Shown here: in pieces, positions 25,561 through 37,100 of the stretch
Position numbering within the stretch: the stretch's first letter is position 1
How the letters are laid out: each line of letters opens with the position of its first letter
NCBI RefSeq assembly: GCF_901933205.1
Contig: NC_044601.1
Location: 30,480,352-30,544,351, forward strand
Origin: Camarhynchus parvulus
Lineage: Eukaryota > Chordata > Aves > Passeriformes > Thraupidae
Direction: 5' to 3'
DNA length: 64,000 nucleotides
The notes under the pieces: generated by a model
What the model saw: only the letters and a program-made list of their open reading frames with translations
Told to the model about the DNA's origin: nothing
The model's database searches: none
Position numbers and translations under genes: made by a program

Positions 25561-28500
25561 TTGATTCCTAGACCATGCTTATTTTAAGGAAGAGGTACTT
25601 TAGAACACAATGGAAACCTTATTCATTTGGGAAAGTGCATTCATTCTGGTCCTGGCAGCCTGGGGAATTGATATTCACCATGGTGCTGACAACATAGCAT
25701 TTCTTTGTGGGTTTTTTCCCCTACTATTTCCTACCACAGTTTTTTGCTGTCCAGGAAAAGAGAGGTATGAAAAACCACTGCTGTATTTCAGAGATGCTGT
25801 GCTTCACATCTTCTTCAAACCCCTGTTCTACAGAGGGACTTGCCTTCTTACTGGTAGGGGCTGTTGATTACCACTAGGGAGCAGCGTTTTATCCCCGGTG
25901 TCCCGACTTACTGCCAGAGAGTTCCAGGGCTATACCCAAATCTCTTTGTTTTTAAAAGGGTGCCAGGAGGAAAATGTGTTATTCTCCAGTTTGGTGCTTT
26001 TGAGATCATCCAGTTTTTCTTGACTGACAAAATCTTTACAAATGCTATATATGAGATAGCAGGCCAGTACACTCTTACCAAAAATTTATTTGTCTTTAGC
26101 TGCACTTAACTCCAGTTATGATCTTCATGCAGGCAGAATTAGCTTTGTTGTGCTGTGGATAAGTCCTTTTTGGAGAGAAGGCAATTGAAACGGAATATTT
26201 CAAGCATGCTGAGGATCCAGGAAAAGCTTTCATTCTGAAAAAAAGATTGGAAGAGTATCTACTTTTAAGATTTGAGGCACACAGAGTTTGTGTATGTAGG
26301 TTTTTGTAGTATTTGTAACCAAAACAAGCCCCGACACCCAGGCAGCTGTGTAACAGAGAGCCTGTCCTGACCCTGTCAGAGAAATCAACCTCAAATGGAA
26401 ACCAAGTAACTTGTCTAAACCAAGGAATAAATTAATGGAAGAGTAGCAAGGAAATTTCATTTTCCTCTCCAGGAATGCCTGCAAGGCACAGGAGCACAAG
26501 AGATGTACTTGCTCATAGCTCATGCCATTGCTTGCCAGGCAGGTGAATCACTCCCCAGCTCTCACACACAGACCACTTACCCCAGAGACTGGTCTGGACC
26601 AAATCAGTGGGAAAGAGGGGTTTATCTTGACATTTCTTGGACATGTCAGGGCAGTCCAATGCAGCTTTAGCAGTGCACTGCAGCTGTGAAAGGAGCTAAA
26701 AAGGAGAGAAATGGGAGGGCACATATTGCAAAAAGGATAATAGATATCCTGACAGAGAGCAAGTTGCAGGCAGTTAGAGTGCCTGCATGTAAATAGCATG
26801 TGTGTAAGTATCTGCTCAGGATATTGGAGAGGACTGCATGGAAACCTGCTTGGCAGATGATGCAAAGGTAGTAAATTGCTCCCTGTGCCTAGACAGGCCT
26901 TTTAGCGACTGCTGAAAAGGAGGTGATAGTGATAGACAGTCAGTTGTGAGTGAAAAAGGGGTGTGAAAGAAAGAAGATTCTTTATGTAAAGTTTATGGCT
27001 TTAGACAGCATCATCTTTGGAAGTCCTTCCAGGAGTGTATTCAAGGCCAGTCAGAGATGTGGAATAGCAAAGCCTTAATGAATAGCTGAAGAGATGATAT
27101 ATGGAAGGTGTGAGCGGGAAATATTCAGTTTCATCATAAACACTCAAATAATTGACTGTTGGAGTGGGATGTCTTCAGCTAATCAGCATGGAAGTGGGCT
27201 GAACTGTCAAACAGCAAATCAGAAAATTAAAAAATAGAAAAAGCAATGAAGTACAACAAAGATACTCTTCAGAATGTTGTGTCTGTAAGGGTGAAATGAG
27301 AGAAACTGCACCCGCAGAAAAAGAAGAGTGCAGTAGAAGCTCATGGAAAAGAAAAGAAAAGGAGAAGTCTGAGAAGATATCAATTCTCATTTAAGCAGAC
27401 AATGGGCAGTAGGAAATTATAGCATATAGATACTTACATACATACACATATATGAATATACATACATATGGTTGTCAAATATTGGTCATCCTAGAAATGT
27501 GTGGGAACTGAAAACATGGTTTTAAATGAAACTACTAATAAACAGACTGTAGCAGAAACTTGGTAGAAGAGTGATAATTAATAGAGTTCTGAAATGTCAC
27601 AGCAGGTGACTGCTTCGCTGCTAGCAATATGCAAGACTCAGCTCAAAAGAGAAAGGCTGATAGGATTGAACAGCAGGGTAAAGATGCTATCAGGAGGAGG
27701 AAATAAGTTCCAGTTGGGACCAAATGAGGACAACAGGAATCCTTCTGGTTAGTCAGTTATGAGCAGGCAGGACAAAAACCTTAGAGAAGCAACATGCCAA
27801 GGGCATATCATTTTACTCCACTCATCAGGAGAAGGATGCTCTTCACAGGCTGTGTAAAAGCTGTAGATGGTTGCAGAGGTCAAGGTGAGAAGATAAGGTC
27901 ACAGCAGAAGACCAAATACATTCTTCATGCCTGCATTAATTCAGAATGAGCTCTCTGAGGTTCACGGTTCATGTTCAGGCATATCTCTTGGAATATGCTC
28001 AAGGATTTGTATCTAAATAAACCGATAGAATAACCTTTTAAAATAAAGAATGAAAAAGTCTCCGTGAATGATGCCATTCATCCAAAACTTCAAAAGGAGC
28101 CCAAGTATGAAATTCCCACATCAGTTACTATGGTGTGAGAGCTACCATTTACAGCAGCCCCAATGGAGGAATGGTGGGTGGCAGGTAAGGTATGTTTTAA
28201 AAGACCTGTGGAGACGGATGTTGTGGGCAGTGAAGCTTAGAAATTCTGATGTCCATGCTGAGCAATACAACTAGAATTTATTGATATAACAAATAAGAGG
28301 AGAGTACTCAGTTTTTGTGGAAGGAAGTAATGTTTAATTTATCTGTGAGGGTTATTTTGGAGAACCACTGAATTTGTTTGTGAGAAAGATCCAGATTTTC
28401 TTAGGATGTAAGGACTCCGCTTGACTGTATTTGTTGCATCCATACATTCTGTGATTCTCTACAGGATTTTGGAGACCTGAAGCTCTGATAGGCTACAAGC

Positions 28501-30794
28501 AAAAATGTATTGCCTAGCTAAAGAACAGAATAAAATAAAGGAAAAAGTAAGCGAATAAAAAGTCATAATTTACAGTATACAGGTTGCAAATGAAACATCT
28601 ATACAGAAATGCATATTGCACAGCTTGTTTACAGATGATTATAAGAAGGAGTAGTTGCCTAATGAGGCAATCAACTTTGGCAAGCAGACAAACTTGGGGT
28701 AGTGAAACAAGTGGTACTGAGAAGGGTTGTCAAAAAATCATAAGAAGCAAAATAGCATGAGAAAAAGTTGTAGATTAAACTCTGGTATTTAATACAAAGC
28801 AGTTACCATGTGGCAACAGCAGTATCAATGCTGCATACAAAGTGGTGAATAGTGAATTATACATTTTCCCTAAAAACCAGATTATTGTATTACTGTGGGT
28901 TGGTCTGCAGAAACATTTGTTCAGTAAACAGCAAAAATACAAAAAGGAACTAATCTAAAAGTTAGTAGATGGGAAGACAACAGAACAGGCTATATTACTA
29001 TGTTAATCCATAAGGCCTAAGATATCCATATCTGGAATACCAACTCCAATTCATTCATCACAGAATTTTGTACAGCCAAAGGAGCACCATGGGAATGACT
29101 GGGGTGTGGAGAGGCTGCAGCATGCAGGGTGATTAAATATAAGCAGGGTGCTTCTTCCTGAGAAGAGCTGGCTGAGGTTGAATATGCTAGAGCTCAAGCT
29201 CACCATGACGTGTGATGTCCAAACCCCGGGGAAGCAGAGCTGCAGCAATGGGAATGGATTCCATGAGAGGGAAATGTGTTTGGGATTTCCGAGCTGTCAG
29301 ATCTTGCTTTGAATCTGAACTTTGTTGCTGCAGAAGTTTGAGTTATTTGGCTCTATATGGAGAACAGAGATGAGGGCAATGAAAGACTAGTGAAAGAAGT
29401 TTTAAGGAATCTGTCTCCAGCTGCTGAAGACAAACTATTCCCTGAAAGCCAACATGCACTGTTGTAGGGACACACTCATTTCTCGGGAAATACACTTCTG
29501 AAACTGACACATTCTTCAGCAGAGTTTTCTTACAAATTTTTCCTTGCTTCTGAACAAGCACCAGGATTGATAGATAAAGACCTTGAACAAATTGTGCTGA
29601 ACTGCCAGATCTCACACTCATTATCATCTGAGGGGTAGCATTTGGAAATGGCCTCTCACTGTGCCAGATGCTGCACATCCGTAGAAAAGAAGGGCAGTCT
29701 TGAATTGCTCTACAGCAATTTCTCCTTGTTGTGGGTATTGAGGAGGCCAAGATGCTAAACAGTGACATTAAAGATGAGTACTGTTAGCATTTGCAATATT
29801 ACTTAAATTTTCATTTACAATAATGAAATCACAGGCTCTCATTTTTTTTAAATTTAGGAAATATTTAATAATAAAAGTTGCCCATGCAGCCCACAAATAA
29901 TGTTTTGTACAGCCCTCTCTCCATATGTCCCCCCTGGCCTCTTCCACCCTCTTATCCCCCAGTTCTCTTCTTTTTGAATGATTCAGTACAACTGAATGAT
30001 CTTTTCTCTTTGCGGCAGAGTAGTCCTCATCCACATCACCCTAACTTCTCCACACAACCTATCTTCCACTTCACCCACCTCAGTTTTGACTATGCTATGA
30101 AGCCCCTTGGATTGCCAGGTATCCTAACTGACAGACAATTTATTTAGGGGTGCCTGAAATTCATGGCTTCCTCTTATTACTTCTGGACCTTCTGCTTTAG
30201 CACTCCTCAGTTTCATGTTTCTTTAACCAGATTTCTTTACCTCTGCACTCTTTTCCCATCATTAAAGCACTACACCTATTTTATGAATCAATTCAGCTTT
30301 TGAAAGTAGAAGCAGCATTTCAATCTGAGTGTGTGAAAAATCCATAATGTGAAATAGAAAGGCTCTTCTTTCTGATGATGCGAGCAATAAGAAAAATTGC
30401 AAAATTCAGAAAAGAAAGAAATTGCAGAAGAGTAAGGAATTCTTAAAAAATTTTAAATTCTAGGACAAATGCCCATAATGCAAAACCCACCAATGTGTTC
30501 AAAATAGTTTTGTGCTAGCACAGGTTGAATCTAGTGCTGTTTGTGTGCCTGGTGTCCCTGCTGGACATGGAAAAGACTGTTGGGAGGGTGTTCCTGATGC
30601 TCACATAAATTTGCAAGATTATCAGTGTTAGGCTGGAGCCGGCCTGAATTTATTACTGATGCTAATTTTCATCAGGTGGACCATGGAATTATAGTATCAT
30701 TTCAGTGTACTATCATTTGTACACATACACACACATTTACATATATTCAGTATAATACAATTTTAGAATTAAAGCCCCACTATTGTCCTTAATA
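25561..30794. other. Noncoding sequence, no gene seen
   Basis: AT-rich with an ACAT microsatellite. A 141-codon minus-strand frame at 29,343-29,768 is the longest here, but its composition is ordinary and no family is recognisable. Confidence 0.55.
27424..27470. repeat. ACAT/TATA microsatellite
   Basis: Degenerate CATA/TACA repeats over about 45 bp. Simple sequence. Confidence 0.75.
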
Positions 30795-31547
30795 AATAGA
30801 GGAGTCCTGGACACACTTCAAGAAGGAAATCTTGAAGGCACAGAAACAGGCTGCTCCTATGTGGCGAAAGATTAGCCACTGGGGAGGAAGACTGGACTGG
30901 CTGAACAGGGGGCTTTTGCAGAGCTCATGGAAAAAGAGGGTTTATGACCTTTATGAAGAAGGGGCAGGCAAGAGTAAAAAAACGTTGTTAAGTCATGTAA
31001 AGAGAAAATTAGAAAGGCAAAAGCTCAACTAGAACTCAATGTGGCCACTGCTGCAAAAGATAATAAAAAGTGTTTTTTTAATAGATCAGCAACAAAAGGA
31101 GGGTCAAGGACATCTCCACCCTTCTTGGATGCAAAGAGGGGAATATTGTAGCTAAGGATAAGAAAAAGACTGAGGTACTTAATGCCTTCTTTGCCTTGGT
31201 CTTTAACAATAAGACAAGACATCTCTAGGGCAACCAGTCCCCTCAGCTGCGGAGTAGTGGCTGAGAGTAGAGAGGGATAGGGAGCAGGATAGACCCCCTG
31301 CAATCCAGAAAAGAGTTGTTAGTGAACTGCTAGTAAGGCTGGACATCAGGAGGAATTTCTTCATGGAAAGGGTTATTAAGCATTGGAATGGACTAGCCAG
31401 GAAGGTGGTAGAGCCACCACCCCTGGAATGTTCAAGTAGTGACTGCATGTGGCAGAGAGTGCTGTGGTCTGGTTGACAAGGTGGTGATTGGTCAAAGGTT
31501 GGACTCAATGATTTTGGTGGTCTTTTCCAACCTAAATGACTCTGTGA
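30795..31547 (+). mobile_element. CR1 LINE with internal deletion of the RT domain
   Basis: The left part (30,795 to about 31,215) translates as the region between endonuclease and RT of CR1 ORF2 (WTHFKKEILKAQKQAAPMWR, then LNAFFALVFNN). The right part from about 31,335 is the CR1 3' UTR (aggctggacatcaggagg... to ctctgtgatta). Most of RT, over 1 kb in a complete element, is missing between them; the junction is near 31,330. The element ends against a second CR1 of opposite orientation. Confidence 0.85.
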
Positions 31548-31572
31548 TTATAGCACCTTGAGGTTGGAAAAG
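31522..31572. repeat. Inverted repeat at the CR1/CR1 tail-to-tail junction
   Basis: CTTTTCCAACCT (31,522-31,533) and AGGTTGGAAAAG (31,561-31,572) are a perfect 12-bp inverted pair separated by 27 nt. Each is the same CR1 tail motif from the two facing copies. Confidence 0.85.
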
Positions 31573-31985
31573 GTGTTTAATATCATCAAGCGAATCCATG
31601 TACTCAACACCTCCAAGTCTATCACCAAATTATGTCCCTAAGTGCCACACCTCCAGGTCTTTTAATGACTCCACAGCCTGTTCCAATGCTTGAGAATATT
31701 TTTGCTGAAGAAATTTCTCCTACTATCCAGTCTAAACCTCCACTAGTGCAGCTTGAGGCCATTTCCTCTTGTCCTACTGCTTTTGAATTACAAGAGATTG
31801 ACCCCAATGTTGCTGTAACCTCCCTTCTGGTACCTGTAGGGAGTGATAAGGTTTTCCCTGAACCTCCTTTTCTCCAGGCTAAACAACTCCAGTTCCTTCA
31901 GCTGTCCCTCAGTCTCATAAGACTCGTGCTCTAGACCCTTCACCTTTTTTTACTCTTCTCTGGACATGACCATCATGTCTTCAGT
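31553..31985 (-). mobile_element. CR1 LINE 3' fragment, tail-to-tail with its neighbour
   Basis: The plus strand reads as the reverse complement of a CR1 3' UTR and end of ORF2: aggttggaaaaggtg at the tail, then gcctgttccaatgcttgag and ttgaggccatttcctcttgt, to ctctggacatg at the 5' end. It belongs to a different CR1 subfamily from the adjacent plus-strand copy. The frames on both strands here are relics. Confidence 0.85.
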
Positions 31986-34119
31986 AGCACCTTGTTCTGC
32001 CTTTAAACTGCCATGTCTTATATTTCATTCAGTCTGCGAAGTGGAAAGAGGCAGTGCATAAACAGTAGCAGGAGAGGTTTAACAATCAAAACAATCTCAG
32101 CAAACTGGAGAAGCTAAATACTGAAGTTCACTAAATACTAAGAAGCCATACTTGAGTTGCACAGAGGGAATGGGCAAGTCCTGCCTCAAAGCGAGGTCTC
32201 CATAAGGGATCTGCATATAAATACAAGTTGTTTTACAAAGACTGATACCCTAAAAGACATTAATTCAGTTTAAAAAGGAGTGCCCAAGGTGGGAGGCCTT
32301 AAAAAGCTTCTTAGATTGGCACCTGACAGGGTATACAGGGCTACAGCTGTGCTTGCTCTGAGGTGTGTGGTGACACAGTTGTGTGGACTGGCTGCACAAC
32401 CAGTCTCTGAGGGGAGAGCCTTACTGATAGCACAAATTCTTAGGGCATGATCATAACTGCTAAGACTCAGGATGAAAATGGCCGGAAAAATCCTCATGAG
32501 GAGTCTTGGCCTTGTGTTTTCTGAATATTTACATAAAGAAAGTGACTAAGGACTAAGTTGGAATCAATAGTGTTTCCCCTATGCCTTCTCTCTATCCATA
32601 AACATACTGAAGAAAAGAAGGTATCAGAGGAAACCCGGAGAGATAAGAGCTATTTTCCCTTTACTCTACTTGTTTTCACCAGACTATGTAAGACTAGTCA
32701 TGCAGCATGTGTGTTTTTCTTTTAGTTTTTGTGCTCTTCTGGGCTGTGACCTGCGCAAATGCAGGACATCACCTTTCCTCCCTTGGAAGCCAGAATTGCA
32801 GCTCTTCTCTTGGGCCCGCAACTCCCAACATCTTCAGTCTCCCTACAGACCTATCTTTATGGACAGCATTCCATCCAGTCCGTGACCTTCCTTGCCATAG
32901 TGTGGGGAAGAGTCCAGCAGACAAAGGTCTCCAAAGAAAAAGAGGTAAAGCAGAAGTATGTTAAGTTTTGAAGACGAGAAAAAAAGGCAAGGTGTGGGAC
33001 TGAGGCAGTTTTCTTGCTGTGCCTTTCTCAGCCAGTAGACATCTGGGATAGGCCAAGTCCCTTGTAAACAAGACACACAAAGTCAGAGTTCAATCCGCTG
33101 TGAAAGCTCTGCTCTCATAAATGACTTTCAGGTATTTTGTTTAGTAGGTAAACAAAATTCAGGAAGTCTAAATGTCTGTCTTCCCAGAGAGAGTCATGAG
33201 ATGGGAAAGTTGTAGGAAAAAGCTACTAAATTACTGAGAAAAACACAGCAAAACAAATTCATTAAGCAAGAAAAGGAAGTCTGGCACAAATAACAGTTTG
33301 GGTGTATCACCAGAATGAAGAGGTTCAATTCCTCATCAGTTACAATTCATCCACAAGGAAATATTAGTATAGTATAAAATGCCATGGGTTAAAAGGGCTG
33401 TAGTTTCTTTATGGAAAACTCTTCATTTAGGGTATGACCACACACAGTAAATTAGCTGAATGACAGACAGTTCACACACCAGCTGCAGAATGGAGTTTGG
33501 ATAGGAAAAATAAGAATGAGAAACCCACTGTGTTTGAATTAAATGGAGTAAATGCTCCACAATATAGGAACAGACACACTAGATAAATATGAAAGTTATC
33601 ACCTTCTCTGGTAGCCTGGATTTCACATACATGTCTCATTTCAGGAGGGATATGCATGGTAGACAGCCATCTCATTAAAAATCTAAAAACAACAAAAAAA
33701 TTCCAGCTTGCTGGCCATTGTCTACCAGTTAATTCCTTGAGTATAACAAATGTAACTGAGATGTCCAGCCAGGGGATGGAAGAAAATCCAATATCCGGTT
33801 ATTACAGTGGTTGTTTTGGAGGGCATCCAATGTGCCAGCTGAAGTTCTCCATCCTAGCTGAAGGAGACAAATAATGCTGCAGTGGCCCTTTCTTGAGTCT
33901 GATCTCAAGTGATCCATGTCACTGAACACCTAGGAAAGGAATAGGGCAGCCTTTGACTCTTCATATCAGATAGAAGAGACTGAATTTTCCCAGACCCTTC
34001 CTTCCAGAGGGTGCTTAAGATGTTGGCATGACAAGACTTATAGCCAAGAACGAGCCCAGATATGCCTTGTTCACTTTTGGCCCATGAAACTCCGCCTGCA
34101 GTAACTGATAGGATGGCCA
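31986..34119. other. Noncoding sequence, one signal-peptide-like ORF
   Basis: Nothing recognisable except the ATG-initiated frame at 32,707-32,964, treated as a candidate only (see findings). Confidence 0.5.
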
Positions 34120-34195
34120 GACACCAGGCCAGGAGCTGGAATTGATGATCCTTGTGGGTCCCTTCCAACTCAGCATATTCTGTGATTCTGTGATG
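34120..34195 (+). mobile_element. CR1 LINE short 3' tail
   Basis: The text gagctggaattgatgatcc, then gggtcccttccaactcagc and tattctgtgattctgtga, is the standard CR1 3' end with its octamer repeats (34,176-34,193). It is about 75 bp long and strongly 5'-truncated. Confidence 0.85.
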
Positions 34196-37100
34196 TTTAC
34201 TGGTGTTATGTACAGGCCAAGGTCATGCAATTTTTTGTGGACCTGAGATGGGCTGTCTGATAAAACAAATGGCCAGCATTTTGAATCAAATCTGGATAGT
34301 GATCTAGCATTTCAGGACTTTAGCATCTTCAGCAAGCCCTTTGACATGCTTAGAAGAAAACCTGAAAACAAATTTGGGCCACCTGTCCAAATGGCACAGA
34401 GCCTGCTGACAGTTTCAGGTGGATTCATGTCACTGCACTGCTAAGTAAGCCATATCAAGCCAATATGAATTCACATAAGGCCAAAACTCTGGGCCAGTGG
34501 GGGTTCTTCCAGCTCCATGGCATGTTTGACTGCTGAATTGGCAAACCAATCTTTGAAGGCCCAGTTGTGCCAAGTCATAAAGGCAATTTCGAGAGCAAAC
34601 CTGAAAGCAGTATTTTGGAGAGTGTCTGTGCAGGGTCCCACACAGCTGAGTAACTCCCAGCCTATGAGCAGCAGGAGCTGCTGAGGAAAGGGATTTTCTG
34701 CAGCTTGGCTTCTGCTGCTTATAACCCCTCTCCCCTGCACTTCTAAGGGAACCTGTGTGATTACTTCTGTTGTAGCAGTAGCAAAGACCAGGATCAAGGA
34801 ATGTCTTAAAAATCCTTAAATTGCTGTAGCTGACTCACTGCAATTCACCTGTCAGAGCTCTAAAAATATTTTTAAAAGCTTCCCCAGAGAAAATGGCTTA
34901 TCCTGGGTTAACTTAAATTGATTTGTTTAGAGGTGCAAACCACAGAATTTAGTAAAACCACTGAAAGTGTTTTTACAGACAAATTTGCACAAAGGGTCCA
35001 TTTCAGTTGAATTAGCACAATGGCTGCATACAGAAAAGGTCAAAGAACCAAACAAGAAAAGTGTCAGAACTTTTATTCACAAACCTAAGTATTTCTTTCA
35101 TTCTGATAATTGCACTTGCCAGGTACTATGTTTGTAGAGTCAAGAAAGAGTTTAATTGCATCCATGAAAGGACAGATGGATTTCATGAAAGCTGGAAAAA
35201 ACCAATTAAAACAGCCTCCTTATATTTTTAATTTGAGTTCCCAGTTTCAGTGAAAGATCTTTTAAAATGAATCTGCAAACATTTTGATGGAAGTTGCACC
35301 ATAGCATGATACATCTTTGTTTTCCTAACAACTCACAGTTGTGCTATTGCAGATCACAGATTGGCTTGAGGAAACTCCTGAGAAGTGGTGGAGCTTTAGA
35401 TCACCACTGGCTCCACGAGGGATTGATGACCTGATCGTCACGGCAGAAAATTGTCATTCACACCTAAATCAATGGGAATACAATTTCAGCTTTAACAGAG
35501 AGCAAGGCTCAAATCTCACCTGATTTGATAATTTTCTAGAGATCTAGATGACTCAACTGCTCTTCCATCATACTCTGTTAGCAGTCAGGGGGAAAAAAAA
35601 GGTTGTGTGCCTGCAAGATTTGTGTTCTTAGCACGTTATCACTCAAGTTCTCAATGGATAATGAAGCACAGTTTGTGATATTGCTAGGACCATATAATTC
35701 CTTTTTGAGCTGAAATACATATTTTTGTCTTTTGTCCCAAATGCCTAATTCAAGGTGACGCCTCCATTGCCCACCAAGAGAGTTCCAGATGTGTCCTTCA
35801 TCTTGGGACCACAGAGGCAATGGAAACAGCTGGATTTCTGCATTTGTTTGCTCAGAGCAGTAATGAATTAGAGGAAAAAGGCAATTTGTCTGCTTGCTTT
35901 TATTATCCTGGAGAGGTGAGTGAAGAGGATTGGGGTATTTAATTCCTCTCAGAAAGTCTATCAAACTAGCAGAAAAACTAATGAAGGCAATTTTTTCACA
36001 ACTCCGGTTCACTCTCCAAAGAAGATTCTACAGGATTTCACTCTGCTAGATAGCACTGCTACTCTTCCCCATTTTGTCCCCATACAGTGTTTTGTCCCTT
36101 CAGCTGGCCCTCAACTGCCAGCTGGGCAGGTGGCATAAGCTAATGAGGCAGACTAGGGGCCACCTGCTGAGCTTAAATCACAGTCCCTTTTACAAAGGAT
36201 TACCTACCCAAGTTTTGGCCTCCACAAAACATGGAAATATAATTCTCTGAGATACTGGTGAATACCTTCAATGACTATTATAGAACAGAATGACTGATGG
36301 CAAGCAAGCTGCATATTTTTATATCTTGATTCTTGACAAATATCAGATCAGGGTGTTTTTTGAGAAGGCAGTTCTTTCTTGAAAGATCCATTTTCTGATA
36401 CTTAAGGATTTTGACAAGTGAAAATAATTAAGAAAAGGGGGAGATAAGCAAAAGTAAATTTCAGTGCTCTCAAAGGGCTCATGTCCGCATTGCAAGAAAT
36501 GCTATAAGTATGGATGGTGAATGCAGAAATTTCTGAGTAAGGGTTTCTATTTTTAATCTCAGCCATACCACTTTATGGTTGGAACAAATCAATTTTCCAA
36601 CTCACTCTACAAATAACCTCTTCTGCCTGCTGTCATCTTCGTTTGCCCTCCAAACTACAGAACTAGCTGGAAGTCTGCAGAGTTCCCAGCAGCAAAAATG
36701 CATTACTTCTTAGTACTTGATTATTGTGAAAGTGAGCTGAATACAAAGAGCTCTGCTCCAGGTGGCATTTGTCACTGTCAGCCTACTATGGGTGCAAAGC
36801 TTTGGAGAGGACAGCCACCTAGCTCCTGATGGGAACAGGCTCCTGGATGCTGTTGGATGCCAGTCATGATGTCATCCTTCATGGCTGGTAACTCCCTTGC
36901 CACATCTTCCCTTGTACTTCAGGAAATCTGATACTGGATGGGCAGACTTGTATTCTAGAAACACATGGAAAATTATTGAAAATTGAGTTCCTTTCCAGAG
37001 GAAATGTTTTTCTCCACCACCAGCTGGCTTCCTTAGATGACTTCAAGGCTTTAACAACCAGGGAACCCCATAGCACATTGTCTTTTACTTTACAAATGTA

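Noticed and set aside
29343..29768. 141-codon minus-strand frame
   Set aside because: No recognisable domain or signal; length is within chance for 64 kb and six frames.
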